64,000 nt of DNA from Archivesica marissinica (GCA_014843695.1 CM026404.1:51268122-51332121); one strand, 5' to 3'; counted from the first letter of the stretch, positions 21,240 to 33,564 are shown. Numbers and translations: made by a program. Notes: generated by a model from the sequence alone, not told the origin.

Positions 21240-24200
21240 TACCAGTAGTGGCTGGCAGGAAGTAGTGGCTTGTCAGAAGTAGTGGCTGGTAAGGAGTAGT
21301 GGCTTGTCAGAAGTAGTGGCTGGCAAGGAGTAGTGGCTTGTCAGAAGTAGTGGCTGGCAAGGAGTAGTGGCTTGTCAGAAGTAGTGGCTGGCAAGGAGTA
21401 GTGGCTTGTCAGAAGTAGTGGCTGGCAAGGAGTAGTGGCTTGTAAGTAGTGGCTTGTAAGGAGTAGTGGCTGGCAAGGAGTAGTGGCTTGTAAGGAGTAG
21501 TGGCTTGTAAGGAGTAGTGGCTGGCAAGGAGTAGTGGCTGGCAAGAAGTAGTGGCTGGCAAGGAGTAGTGGCTTGTAAGGAGTAGTGGCTTGTCAGAAGT
21601 AGTGGCTGGCAAGGAGTAGTGGCTTGTAAGTAGTGGCTGGCAAGGAGTAGTGGCTTGTAAGGAGTAGTGGCTTGTAAGAAGTAGTGGCTTGTAAGAAGTA
21701 GTGGCTGGCAAGGAGTAGTGGCTGGCAAGGAGTAGTGGCTGGCAAGAAGTAGTGGCTGGCAAGGAGTAGTGGCTGGCAAGGGGTAGTGGCTGGCAAGGAG
21801 TAGTGGCTGGCAAGGGGTAGTGGCTGGCAAGGAGTAGTGGCTTGTAAGTAGTGACATGTAAGAAGTAGTGGCTGGCAAGGAGTAGTGGCTTGTAAGGAGT
21901 AGTGGCTTGTAAGGAGTAGTGGCTTGTAAGGAGTAGTGGCTGGCAAGAAATAGTGGCTGGCAAGAAATAGTGGCTGGCAAGGAGTAGTGGCTTGTAAGGA
22001 GTAGTGGCTGGCAAGAAATAGTGGCTGGCAAGGAGTAGTGGCTTGTAAGGAGTAGTGGCTGGCAAAGAGTAGTGGCTGGCAAGGAGTAGTGGCTTGTAGG
22101 AAGTAGTGGCTTGTAAGGAGTAGTGGCTGGCAAGGAGTAGTGGCTGGCAAGGAGTAGTGGCTTGTAAGTAGTGACATGTAAGAAGTAGTGGCATGCAAGG
22201 AGTAGTGGCTGGCAAGAAGTAGTGGCTGGCAAGAAGTAGTGGCTTGTAAGAAGTAGTGGCTTGTAGGAAGTAGTGGCTGGCAGGAAGTAGTGGCTTGTAG
22301 GAAGTAGTGGCTTGTAAGAAGTAGTGGCTTGTAAGAAGTAGTGGCTTGTAGGAAGTAGTGGCTTGTAAGAAGTAGTGGCTTTTAAGAAGTAGTGGCTTGT
22401 AAGAAGTAGTGGCTTGTAAGAAGTAGTGGCTTAGTGGCTTGTAAGAAGTAGTGGCTTGTAGGAAGTAGTGGCTTGTAAAGAATAGTGGCTGGCAAGGAGT
22501 AGTGGCTGGCAAGAAGTAGTGGCTGGCAAGGAGTAGTGGCTGGCAAGAAGTAGTAGCTGGCAAGGATTAGTGGCTGCAGGAAGTAGTGGCTTGTAAGAAG
22601 TAGTGGCTTGTAGGAAGTAGTGGCTTGTAAGAAGTAGTGGCTTGTGTGGTGGCTGGCAAGGAGTAGTGGCTGGCAAGGAGTAGTGGCTGGCAAGGAGTAG
22701 TGGCTGGCAAGGAGTAGTGGCTGGCAAGTAGTGGCTGGCAAGGAGTAGTGGCTTGTAAGGAGTAGTGGCTGGCAAGGAGTAGTGACTGGCAAGGAGTAGT
22801 GGCTGGCAAGAAGTAGAGGCTGGCAAGAAGTAGTGGCTGGCAAGGATTAGTGGCTGCAGGAAGTAGTGGCTGGTAAGGAGTAGTGGCTTGTAAGTAGTAG
22901 TGGCTGGCAAGGAGTAGTGGCTGGCAAGGAGTAGTGGCTGGCAAGAAGTAGTGGCTTGTAAGGAGTAGTGGCTGGTAAGGGGTAGTGGCTGGCAAGAAGT
23001 AGTGGCTGGCAAGGGGTAGTGGCTGGCAAGAAGTAGTGGCTGGCAAGGGGTAGTGGCTGGCAAGAAGTAGTGGCTGGCAAGGAGTAGTGGCTTATAGGAA
23101 GTATTGGCTTGTAAGGAGTAGTGGCTGGCAAGAAATAGTGGCTGGCAAGGAGTAGTGGCTTGTAAGGAGTAGTGGCTTGTAGGAAGTAGTGGCGTGTAAG
23201 GAGTTGTGGCTGTCAAGAAATAGTGGCTGGCAAGAAATAGTGGCTGGCAAGGAGTAGTGGCTTGTAAGGAGTAGTGGCTGGCAAGAAATAGTGGCTGGCA
23301 AGGAGTAGTGGCTGGCAAGGAGTAGTGGCTTGTAGGAAGTAGTGGCTTGTAAGGAGTAGTGGCTGGCAAGGAGTAGTGGCTTGTAAGTAGTGACATGTAA
23401 GAAGTAGTGGCTGGCAATGAGTAGTGGCTTGTAGGAAGTAGTGGCTTGTAAGAAGTAGTGGCATGCAAGGAGTAGTGGCTGGCAAGAAGTAGTGGCTGGC
23501 AAGAAGTAGTGGCTTGTAAGAAGTAGTGGCTTGTAGGAAGTAGTGGCTGGCAAGAAATAGTGGCTGGCAAGGAGTAGTGGCTGGCAAGGAGTAGTGGCTT
23601 GTAGGAAGTAGTGGCTTGTAAGGAGTAGTGGCTGGCAAGGAGTAGTGGCTTGTAAGTAGTGACATGTAAGAAGTAGTGGCTGGCAATGAGTAGTGGCTTG
23701 TAGGAAGTAGTGGCTTGTAAGAAGTAGTGGCATGCAAGGAGTAGTGGCTGGCAAGAAGTAGTGGCTGGCAAGAAGTAGTGGCTTGTAAGAAGTAGTGGCT
23801 TGTAAGAAGTAGTGGCTTTTAAGAGGTAGTGGCTTGTAAGAAGTAGTGGCTGGCAAGGAGTAGTGGCTGGCAAGGAGTAGTGGCTTGTATGAAGTAGTGG
23901 CTTGTAAGAAGTGGTGGCTGGCAAGTAGTGGCTGGCAAGGAGTAGTGGCCAGCAAGTAGTGGCTGGCAAGGAGTAGTGGCTGGCAAGTAGTGGCTGGCAA
24001 GGAGTAGTGGCTTGTAAGGAGTAGTGGCTGGCAAGGAGTAGTGGCTGGCAAGAAGTAGTGGCTGGCAAGGAGTAGTGGCTGGCAAGAAGTAGTGGCTGGC
24101 AAGAAGTAGTGGCTGGCAAGGATTAGTGGCTGCAGGAAGTAGTGGCTTGTAAGAAGTAGTGGCTTGTAGGAAGTAGTGGCTTGTAAGAAGTAGTGGCTTG

Positions 24201-25664
24201 TAAGAAGTAGTGGCTGGCAAGGAGTAGTGACTTGTACGAAGTAGTGGCTTGTAAGAAGTAGTGGCTTGTAAGTGGTGGCTGGCAAGGAGTGGCTGGCAAT
24301 GAGTGTCTGGCAAGGAGTAGTGGCTGGCAAGGAGTAGTGGCTGGCAAGGAGTAGTGGCTGGCAAGTAGTGGCTTGTAAGGAGTAGTGGCTGGCAAGGAGT
24401 AGTGGTTTGTAAGAAGTAGTGGCTGGCAATGAGTAGTGGCTTGTAAGAAGTAGTGGCATGCAAGGAGTAGTGGCTTGTAGGAAGTAGTGGCTTGTAAGAA
24501 GTAGTGGCTGGCAAGGAGTAGAGGCTTGTAAGAAGTAGTGGCTTGTAAGGAGTAGTGGCTGGCAAGGAGTAGAGGCTTGTAAGGAGTAGTGGCTTGTAAG
24601 GAGTAGTGGCTTGTAAGAAGTAGTGGCTTGTAAGAAGTAGTGGCTGGCAAGGAGTAGAGGCTTGTAAGGAGTAGTGGCTTGTAAGGAGTAGTGGCTTGTA
24701 GGAAGTAGTGGTTTGTAAGAAGTAGTGGCTTGTAAGGAGTAGAGGCTTGTAAGGAGTAGTGGCTTGTAAGTAGTGGTGTGTAGGAAGTAGTGTGTAGGAA
24801 GTAGTGGCTTGTAAGGAGTAGTGGCTGGCAAGAAGTAGTGGCTTGTAGGGAGTAGTGGCTTGTAAGGAGTAGTGGCTGACAAGAAGTAGTGGCTGGCAAG
24901 GATTAGTGGCTGTAGGAAGTAGTGGCTTGTAAGGAGTAGTGGCTGGCAGGAAGTAGTGGCTGGCAAGAAGTAGTGGCTGGCAAGGAGTAGTGGCTTGTAC
25001 GAAGTAGTGGCTGCCAAGGATTAGTGGCTGTAGGAAGTAGTGGCTGGCAAGGAGTAGTGGCTTGTAAGAAGTAGTGGCTTGTAAGAAGTAATGGCTGGCA
25101 AGGAGTAGTGGCTTGTAAGGAGTAGTGGCTTGTAAGAAGTAGTGGCTTGTAAGAAGTAGTGGCTTGTAAGAAGTAGTGGCTGGCAAGAAGTAGTGGCTGG
25201 CAAGGAGTAGTGGCTTGTACGAAGTAGTGGCTGGCAAGGAGTAGTGGCTTGTAAGAAGTAGTGACTGGCAAGGAGTAGTGGCTGGCAAGGAGTTGTGGCT
25301 TGTATGAAGTAGTGGCTTGTAAGTGGTGGCTGGCAAGGAGTGGCTGGCAATGAGTGTCTGGCAAGGAGTAGTGGCTGGCAAGAAGTAGTGGCCTGCAAGG
25401 AGTAGTGGCCGGCAAGTAGTGGCTGGCAAGTAGTGGCTGGCAAGGAGTAGTGGCTGGCAAGGAGTAGTGGCTGGCAAGGAGTAGTGGCTTGTAGGAGGTA
25501 GTGGCTTGTAAGGAGTAGTGGCTGTCAAGGAGTAGTCGCTGGCAAGGAGTAGTGGCTGGCAAGGAGTAGTGGCTGGCAAGGAGTAGTGGCTTGTAGGAAG
25601 TAGTGGCTTGTAAGGAGTAGTGGCTTGTAAGGAGTAGTGGCTTGTAAGAAGTAGTGGCTTGTAA
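21240..25664. repeat. 17-bp tandem array, about 4.4 kb, in the last FBXO28 intron
   Basis: About 260 copies of a 17-bp unit in two main forms, GGCTTGTAAGAAGTAGT and GGCTGGCAAGGAGTAGT, with GGAAGT and 13-14-bp variants. Larger blocks are duplicated, for example around 23392 and 23661. The TTGTAAG form carries a splice-donor-like GTAAG. Long minus-strand open frames (up to 641 codons) result from the 51-bp frame cycle. Confidence 0.95.
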
Positions 25665-26335
25665 GGCTTATATAGTGTAGTCAAACATTCAAACATTATA
25701 TAGTGTAGTCAAACATTATATAGTGTAGTCAAACATTATCTAGTGTAGTCAAACATTCAAACATTATATAGTGTAGTCAAACATTATATAGTGTAGTCAA
25801 ACATTCAAACATTATATAGTGTAGTCAAACATTCAAACATTATATAGTGTAGTCAAACATTATATAGTGTATTCAAACATTATATAGTGTAGTCAAACAT
25901 TATATAGTGTAGTCAAACATTCAAACATTATACATGACAACATTCAAACATTATACATGCATTCAAACATTATACATGCATTCAAACATTATACATGAGC
26001 AACATTCAAACATTATACATGCATTCAAACATTATACATGCATTCAAACATTATACATGCAATCAAACATTATACATGCATTCAAACATTATACATGAGC
26101 AACATTCAAACATTATACAGTGCATTCAAACATTATACATGAGACAACATTCAAACATTATACATGAGACAACATTCAAACATTATACATGAGCAACATT
26201 CAAACATTATACAAGACAACATTCAAACATTATACAGAGCATTCAAACATTATACAAGACAACATTCAAACATTATACAGTGCATTCAAACATTATACAG
26301 TGAGACAACATTCAAACATTATATAGTGTAGTCAA
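25665..26335. repeat. 19-30-bp tandem array related to the 76-bp array, inverted
   Basis: The left part repeats GTAGTCAAACATTCAAACAT and TATATAGTGTAG. The right part repeats ATTCAAACATTATACATGC with short inserts (GAGACAAC, AGTGC). The core matches the reverse complement of part of the 76-bp unit at 18557-19684. It lies in the last FBXO28 intron. Confidence 0.88.
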
Positions 26336-26362
26336 ACATTATCTAATGCAGTTAAATAATAG

Positions 26363-26610
26363 GTTTAAGCTTTATTTATTTTACAACGATTGCGAAGCAA
26401 GTTTTAACAACTTATATTAATCACTCTCGTTGGCGCCGATGAAAGCGTAAATGTGGTCATTTGTGTGGGAGGAAACCGGAGTACCCGGAGAAAACCCACC
26501 TGTCCGATCTGGCGACCACCGTACCATCTCACATACTTCCCTGTCCGAGGATCGAACCTGGGTTGCATTGGTGAGAAGCGTGTGCGCTAAGCACTGCGCT
26601 AATCGGACAG
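26363..26610 (-). mobile_element. SINE B copy
   Basis: The minus strand reads from GCTGTCCGATTAGCGCAGTG through box B GGTTCGATCCTCGG to the tail AACTTGCTTCGCAATCG and AAATAAATAAAGC. It lies antisense about 65 bp before the terminal FBXO28 exon. Confidence 0.8.
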
Positions 26611-26674
26611 CCTAAATAATAAATAAGTTAAATAATATTTATAGGTACATCTACGCTGTTCCAGTTTCCATCAG

Positions 26675-27120
26675 CCCCTATACGAGGTCCCAGTGTGAGG
26701 TCAGAGATCGCCAGTATCGGTTCCCAGCAGCGACTACAGAGTAACAGTGTACAACAGGTGAAGAAGGACGTGTCAGAGGTGAAAATAGGTTATACAAACA
26801 ATAAAAAGAAAATTCTTGATCAAGAAAAGAAGATTATTCAGCAAGGTCAGGTCATTGGTGAACTGGAGAAGAAAGTGAGTGACCTTAGTCAGAAATTTAT
26901 AGATATGTCAGCTGAACTTCAGAAATTGAAGGAAGTGAATGAAGGTGGAGAAAGTAGTAGTACCATTTCACACCTTCGCAAGGAAGAGTACTCTACAAGG
27001 AAAGATAACTCAGATGAAATACTTGATACCGAGAGGAAAGATAGAATGGTTAGAAGGAAAGGACTTAAACGTAAAGTTGGAGGGCAGAATGAATCTCGAG
27101 TGAAGAAATCGAAACGTTAA
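26675..27120 (+). CDS. FBXO28: FBXO28 terminal coding exon: coiled coil and basic tail
   Basis: This exon completes FBXO28. I chose the acceptor TTTCCATCAG before 26675 because it supplies the two bases needed after 21035, giving a TCC codon and reading SPIRGPSV. The alternative AG at 26663-26664 does not keep frame. The exon carries about 147 residues. Residues about 28-86 are a lysine/glutamate/glutamine-rich coiled coil (KKIIQQGQVIGELEKKVSDL). The tail from about 126 is strongly basic (RRKGLKRK, VKKSKR), like the nuclear-localisation-type end of vertebrate FBXO28, and stops at TAA 27118-27120. Confidence 0.88.
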
Positions 27121-27570
27121 GACACCAATGCATATGTTTCCTGAAGCATGCAAGACAATATGGATAATATAGACAGTAATTACAGCAAACTTATAAATCT
27201 GCAAAATGTCCTCTCATAGTCCATGTTAGAACAGTGAATAATATGGAGGTTAATATTGAAGAGAGTCACAAACTCAAAATCTTTAATCGAAAGGTAAAAT
27301 AGCCAGTGGCCCAGCGCCACTCGGATATTTTTAAGATAAATGGGAAGAAAAATGTTTAAATTAGACTATAATTGCACATTTTCCCACCTTTACAGCACTG
27401 TATTGTATCAAGGGATTAGTTAAGCTATGCCGTATAAATGATTGTATCAAATAGTGTAAAAAGGTTGATATTGTTGCCATAGGAACAATGTTTCCTAGCG
27501 CATCACTTTGTTAGAAAAAGATAATGTCATAATATATGGTGAAATCATGTAATAAACTAAAGTTGTGCAC
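27121..27570 (+). other. Probable FBXO28 3' UTR with polyadenylation signal
   Basis: This AT-rich non-coding stretch follows the FBXO28 stop. An AATAAA hexamer lies at 27551-27556, about 430 nt after the stop. A SINE D copy begins shortly after (27606), so the transcript probably ends before it. The boundary is inferred from the hexamer only. Confidence 0.5.
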
Positions 27571-27605
27571 TATAAATGTGACTGATGATGTGAACAATAG
27601 CAATA

Positions 27606-27887
27606 GACGGATCTGTAGTCCAGTGGTAACACGCTGGACTGGTAATACAGGGAGCGCAGGTTCAATCCCCTGTCTGACCCTAATAAAATTAACAGTCTTT
27701 CAGATGGGACGTTAAACCGAGGTCTCGTGTCGGTGCTTTACACCGTGCACGTAAAAGAACCAGAGGAGATTCTGGAATGGGTCTCTGTCTGTATCATGCA
27801 CTATCCTCCAAAATCTAAAATAACTAATCTCTTCAGGAGGCGTCGCTCATATTGGCAACCGGTAGCGACGATAAATAAACGTAAAAA
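27606..27887 (+). mobile_element. SINE D copy, full length
   Basis: The head ACGGATCTGTAGTCCAGTGG has box B GGTTCAATCCCC. The body has GATGGGACGTTAAACCGAGG, CACCGTGCACGTAAAAGAAC and AGGAGGCGTCGCTCATATTG, and the tail ATAAATAAACGTAAAA. It is the best-preserved copy in the window. Confidence 0.8.
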
Positions 27888-28133
27888 CACACCAACAATA
27901 GCAATTTCTTATGTTATATATGTGCATTTTTTAAATTGATAGTAAAAATAAATACTGATGCCATAAGCGACCAGAATTACAGATTATAGAATGTCACTAA
28001 TGTTGGCTCGACATTTCAAACGTTCTTTCTAAAACATCCGTCTGTGTGTCACTGAACAAGTCACAACTTTCTCAATTGGTAATATATCTATAGTGAGTTG
28101 TAAATGTTCATGATTTGCCTTTGATGCATTGTG

Positions 28134-29596
28134 CTATAGACCTGGTATGTGCTATATACCTAGTATGTGCTATAGACCTGGTATGTGCTATAGACCTGGT
28201 ATGTGCTATATACCTGGTATGTGCTATAGACCTGGTATGTGCTATATACCTGGTATGTGCTATAGACCTGGTATGTGCTATAGACCTGGTATGTGCTATA
28301 GACCTGGTATGTGCTATAGACCTGGTATGTGCTATATACCTGGTATGTGCTATAGACCTCATATGTGCTATATACCTGGTATGTGCTATAGACCTGGTAT
28401 GTGGTATAGACCTGGTATGTGCTATAGACCTGGTATGTGCTATATACCTGGTATGTGCTATAGACCTGGTATGTGCTATATACCTGGTATGTGCTATAGA
28501 CCTGGTATGTGCTATATACCTGGTATGTGCTATAGACCTAGTATGTGCTATATACCTGGTATGTGGTATATACCTGGTATGTGCTATAGACTTGGTATGT
28601 GCTATATACCTGGTATGTGCTATAGACCTGGTATGTGGTATAGACCTGGTATGTGCTATATACCTGGTATGTGCTATATACCTGGTATGTGCTATAGACC
28701 TGGTATGTGGTATAGACCTGGTATGTGCTACTAGACCTGGTATGTGCTATATACCTGGTATGTGCTATATACCTGGTATGTGCTATATACCTGGTATGTG
28801 CTATATACCTGGTATGTGCTATAGACCTGGTATGTGCTATATACCTGGTATGTGCTATAGACCTGGTATGTGCTATAGACCTAGTATGTGCTATATACCT
28901 GGTATGTGCTATATACCTGGTATGTGCTATAGACCTGGTATGTGCTATATACCTGGTATGTGCTATATACCTGGTATGTGCTATATACCTGGTATGTGCT
29001 ATAGACCTGGTATGTGCTATATACCTGGTATGTGCTATAGACCTGGTATGTGGTATAGACCTGGTATGTGCTATAGACCTGGTATGTGCTATAGACCTGG
29101 TATGTGGTATAGACCTGGTATGTGGTATAGACCTAGTATGTGCTAGAGACCTGGTATGTGGTATAGACCTGGTATGTGCTATATACCTGGTATGTGCTAT
29201 AGACCTGGTATGTGGTATAGACCTGGTATGTGATATATACCTGGTATGTGCTATAGACCTGGTATGTGCTATAGACCTGGTATGTGCTATAGACCTGGTA
29301 TGTGTTATAGACCTGGTATGTGCTATAGACCTGGTATGTGCTATAGACCTGGTATGTGGTATAGACCTGGTATGTGGTATTGACCTGGTATGTGCTATAG
29401 ACCTGGTATGTGGTATATACCTGGTATGTGGTATAGACCTAGTATGTGCTATTGACCTGGTATGTGCTATTGACCTGGTATATGCTATAGACCTGGTATG
29501 TACTATAGACCTGGTATGTGGTATAGACCTGGTATGTGCTATTGACCTGGTATGTGCTATTGACCTGGTATGTGCTATAGATGTGGTATAGACCTG
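28134..29596. repeat. 18-bp tandem array
   Basis: About 80 copies of TATGTGCTATAGACCTGG, with ATATACC and GTGGTAT variants. Eighteen bases is six codons, so long Cys-Tyr-Arg-Pro-Gly and Ala-Ile-Asp-Leu-Val open frames appear. Every unit also contains a donor-like CTGGTATGT. Confidence 0.95.
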
Positions 29597-31026
29597 ATAA
29601 TACATCTGTTTAATACATCTGTTTAATACATCTGTGTAATACATCTGTGTAATACATCTGTTTAATACATCTGTGTAGTACATCTTTGTAATACGTAATA
29701 CATCTGTGTAGTACATCTGTTTAATACACCTGTGTAATACGTCTGTTTAATACATCTGTGTAATACATATGTGTAGTACATCTGTTTAATACACCTGTGT
29801 AATACATCTGTGTAATACATCTGTGTAATACATCTGTGTAATACATATGTGTAATACATCTGTTTAATACATCTGTGTAATACATATGTGTAGTACATCT
29901 GTTTAATACACCTGTTTAATACATCTGTGTAATACATATGTGTAGTACATCTGTTTAATACACCTGTGTAATACATCTGTGTAATACATCTGTTTAATAC
30001 ATCTGTGTAATACATCTGTGTAATACATATGTGTAGTACATCTGTTTAATACACCTGTGTAATACAGCTGTTTAATACACCTGTGTAGTACATCTGTTTA
30101 ATACATATGTGTAATACATATGTGTAGTACATCTGTTTAATACACCTGTGTAATACATCTGTGTAATACACCTGTGTAGTACATCTGTGTAATACATCTG
30201 TTTAATACATCTGTGTAATACATCTGTGTAATACATCTGTGTAATACATCTGTTTAATACATCTGTGTAGTACATCTGTTTAATACATCTGTTTAATACA
30301 TCTGTGTAAAACATATGTGTAGTACATCTGTTTAATACATCTGTGTAATACATCTGTGTAATACATCTGTTTAATACATCTGTGTAATACATCTGTTTAG
30401 TACATCTGTGTAATACATCTGTTTAATACATCTGTGTAGTACATCTGTTTAATACACCTGTGTAATACATATGTGTAATACATCTGTGTAATACATCTGT
30501 TTAATACATCTGTGTAGTACATCTGTTTAATACACCTGTGTAATACATCTGTGTAATACATCTGTTTAATACATCTGTGTAATACATCTGTTTAATACAT
30601 CTGTGTAATACATCTGTTTAATACATATGTGTAATACATCTGTTTATTACATCTGTGTAATACATATGTGTAATACATCTGTTTAATACATCTGTTTAAT
30701 ACCTATGTTTATTACATCTGTTTAATACATCTGTGTAATACATCTGTGTAATACATCTGTGTAATATATCTGTGTAATACATCTGTTTAATACCTATGTT
30801 TATTACATCTGTTTAATACATCTGTGTAATACATCTGTGTAGTCCATCTGTTTAATACATCTGTGTAGTACATATGTTTAATACATATGTGTAATACATC
30901 TGTGTAATACATCTGTGTAATACATCTGTGTAGTCCATCTGTTTAATACATCTGTGTAGTACATATGTTTAATACATATGTGTAATACATCTGTGTAATA
31001 CATCTGTTTAATACATATGTTTAATA
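29597..31026. repeat. 14-bp tandem array, left block
   Basis: About 100 copies of TAATACATCTGTGT or TAATACATCTGTTT, with ACATATG and ACACCTG variants. It stops at 31026 and resumes at 33125 beyond an insertion. Confidence 0.95.
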
Positions 31027-33124
31027 CAGAGGGCCCACGCTGGCAGTTGCCAGAGTAGCCATTGACTAAAATATGGCAACATTGGCTAATAAAACCTCAG
31101 TTTTGTGAAAATGATAAAAACGGAGAAAATGTGTAAAATATCCGAAAATTGGAAATCCCCCCCGAGTCTATTTGTAGAAAATTACTCAGGTCAAGGTAAA
31201 ATCGTGTCGTGTGTTACTAATATCTCAGACTTCTTTACAAACATTCCAAGCTTATCATGTATCTATAGCAATGATCTCGCTTAGCCTATGGAGTACAATT
31301 AAAAAATCGATAACTAGCTGGAGAATCATACAGTTGTTCGTTTATTTAATGTAATGGGGCATGTTTGATTATTGTGCAAACACGGGACACACTATTAATG
31401 TTTATTATACATGTATATACACTAATGTAGCCATTGTCGAAAATATGTATGAATATTGACTAATAAAAAATTAATTCCCTGAAAATTGGAGTCCAAAACT
31501 ATTTACAGAAAATTACTCGGGTCAAGGTAACATTCTGTGGTCGTGACTAGGTATATCAGATTGGTTTACCAATTCTTTCAGTGCCTACATGTATGTAGTG
31601 TATATAAAATAGATAGCCAGTCTTAGAACCGGAATATGTCCGGAGCCAAGAATGTGATAAAAGAAATACCCGGTAATAGATATTTACCCTATGCCATGGC
31701 ATATATTATATTTAATATTCCAATTTTAAACCCGACAGTTAATCCCATCCAAACCACAGGGGATTCGGCACGTTTGGGGGTACTAGTATATATATTTAAG
31801 TACAGGGATTCTACTCTGTGGCACAGGGATTCGGCACGTTTGGGGGTACTAGTATATATATTTAAGTACAGGGATTCTACTCTGTGGGATGTCAGATTTC
31901 GCATCGATCAGTAAAATGGCCTTATCTGAAACAATTTTGTACAAAGCTGTCCAAATATAACGCCTATCCCGAGTCTTTATATTGTTCTTCAAATAAAACA
32001 CAACTTTAAGCTGCATGCATGTATACTTTGCAAACAATTGCCACAAACATTGGCCATAGCAGGTCACATTTTCATACTAGGACACGGGTTCTGTCAGCAA
32101 CAAAAAACAATCTTCGACGGGAGAGTTTTAACTGTGAATAACATTATCAATAAAATGTGTTCCCACTAACGTGTAGGTTTATTCGGCAAAATTGTACGTC
32201 AAAAAGAGATTTCGTAGCATTTTCAATTTGTTTTAAAAATTTCTAAAGCGGCGCAATTCGCGTTGAAACGAGCGTTCTGATTGGATTATTAGAATGTAAC
32301 AAGATGTTTTTTTATATATCAAGAATAATAATAATCCAATCAGAACGCTCGTTTCAACGCGAATTGCGCCGCTTTAAAAATTTTCAAAACAAATTGAAAA
32401 TGCTACGAAATCTCTTTTTGACGTACATTTTTGCCGAATAAACCTACACGTTAGTGGGAACACAGCTTTGTACAAAATTGTCTCAGATAGGGCCATTTTA
32501 CTGATCGATGCGAAATCTGACGGCCCACAGAGTAGAATCCCTGTACTTAAATATATATACTAGTACCCCCAAACGTGCCGAATCCCTGTGATCCAAACAG
32601 AATGTTTATTTCGGGTATAGAGCACTGGTATTGGCAATATAATTGACAGGTGTTAATTGACCCGAGTACAAGTCATTGTTGGCATGCCGCCAGCTCATCA
32701 AAGCTTTACAGCAGTAACCTGTCAATCAAATAAATCTTGTGTACACCAAGAACCCAAAAGATCAAAGGTCTTATGTGATGTAATAAAATGTGCACAGTTG
32801 ACATGCAGTATTAGTAAAAACATGTATTCACATGACATACCTGTCTAACACTGGGAATGCATTTTAAAATGATTCTGAAAATGAAAGTTGACACAATTTG
32901 TCAAGTAATGTATCACTGCAAATGTAACTCTTACCTCAGTTGTAGTTTATGGGCATACAGCATTGAGGTGGTACAATTGCAAGATACATTAAAATATATT
33001 ATAATAAATATACTATAAAAACTCTGTTTGGGAAAAATGGCATGCACCAGAATTGGCTAACGGAAGCACAGGTTTGGCTACAAAAAAATTGGCTACAAAA
33101 AACTAAGAGCCAGAGCAGACCCTG
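31027..33124. mobile_element. Insertion splitting the 14-bp array
   Basis: A stretch of about 2.1 kb separates two blocks of the same array. The left end is CAGAGGGCCCACGCTGGCAG and the right end is GCCAGAGCAGACCCTG, imperfect inverted ends with CAG...CTG termini as in hAT-like elements. TTGGCTA motifs occur near both ends. No transposase was seen. A second element (31755-32590) is nested inside. Confidence 0.5.
31755..32590. mobile_element. Fold-back hAT-like element with 8-bp target duplication
   Basis: It begins CACAGGGGATTCGGCACG and ends CGTGCCGAATCCCTGTG, flanked on both sides by ATCCAAAC (31747-31754 and 32591-32598). The arms are long: 32156-32292 pairs with 32330-32464, and 31822-31947 with 32465-32590. 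About 210 bp of unmatched DNA splits the left arm, and about 67 bp at its outer end is duplicated. It has no coding capacity. Confidence 0.85.
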
Positions 33125-33446
33125 ATACATCTGTATAATATATATGTGTAATACATATGTTTAATACATATGTTTAATGCATATGTTTAATATATCTGTT
33201 GAGAACATGTTTCATACATATGTTTAATGCATATGTTTAATACATATGTTTAATGCATATGTTTAATACATCTGTTGAGAACATGTTTCATACATATGTT
33301 TAATACATATGTTTAATTAGTACATATGTTTAATTAATACATATGTTTAGTACGTCTGTTTAATACACCCATTTAATACAGCTGTTTAATACATCTGTTT
33401 AGTACATATGTTTAATACATATGTTTAGTACATATGTTTAATACAT
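33125..33446. repeat. 14-bp tandem array, right block
   Basis: More diverged copies of the same unit (TAATACATATGTTT) with extra motifs such as TGTTGAGAACATGTTTCA. It continues the array interrupted at 31026. Confidence 0.9.
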
Positions 33447-33564
33447 CGGCACTGATGTCGGTTCCTGGAAATGTTGAGATGTTCTATCATTTTGTAGAAT
33501 GCTATTTGATGTTATTCCCTCATGTCGCTGTTCACCGTCACACTTTATAATAGTTTCTTATCAT

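Noticed and set aside
21341..25696. Minus-strand open frames of up to 641 codons rich in Pro, Ala, Thr, Leu, Ser, His, Tyr
   Set aside because: They are read-through of a 17-bp tandem repeat inside an FBXO28 intron; the peptide repeats every 17 residues in all three frames.
26665..26674. Alternative acceptor for the FBXO28 terminal exon after AG 26663-26664
   Set aside because: It would be out of frame with the donor at 21035; the acceptor before 26675 restores frame and the conserved SP..GPS stretch.
28108..29716. Open frames of 200-390 codons on both strands
   Set aside because: The 18-bp unit is exactly six codons without stops; there is no start context, domain or splice structure.
31636..31914. 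92-codon open frame with duplicated segment
   Set aside because: It overlaps the arm and tip duplication of the fold-back element and has no recognisable domain.
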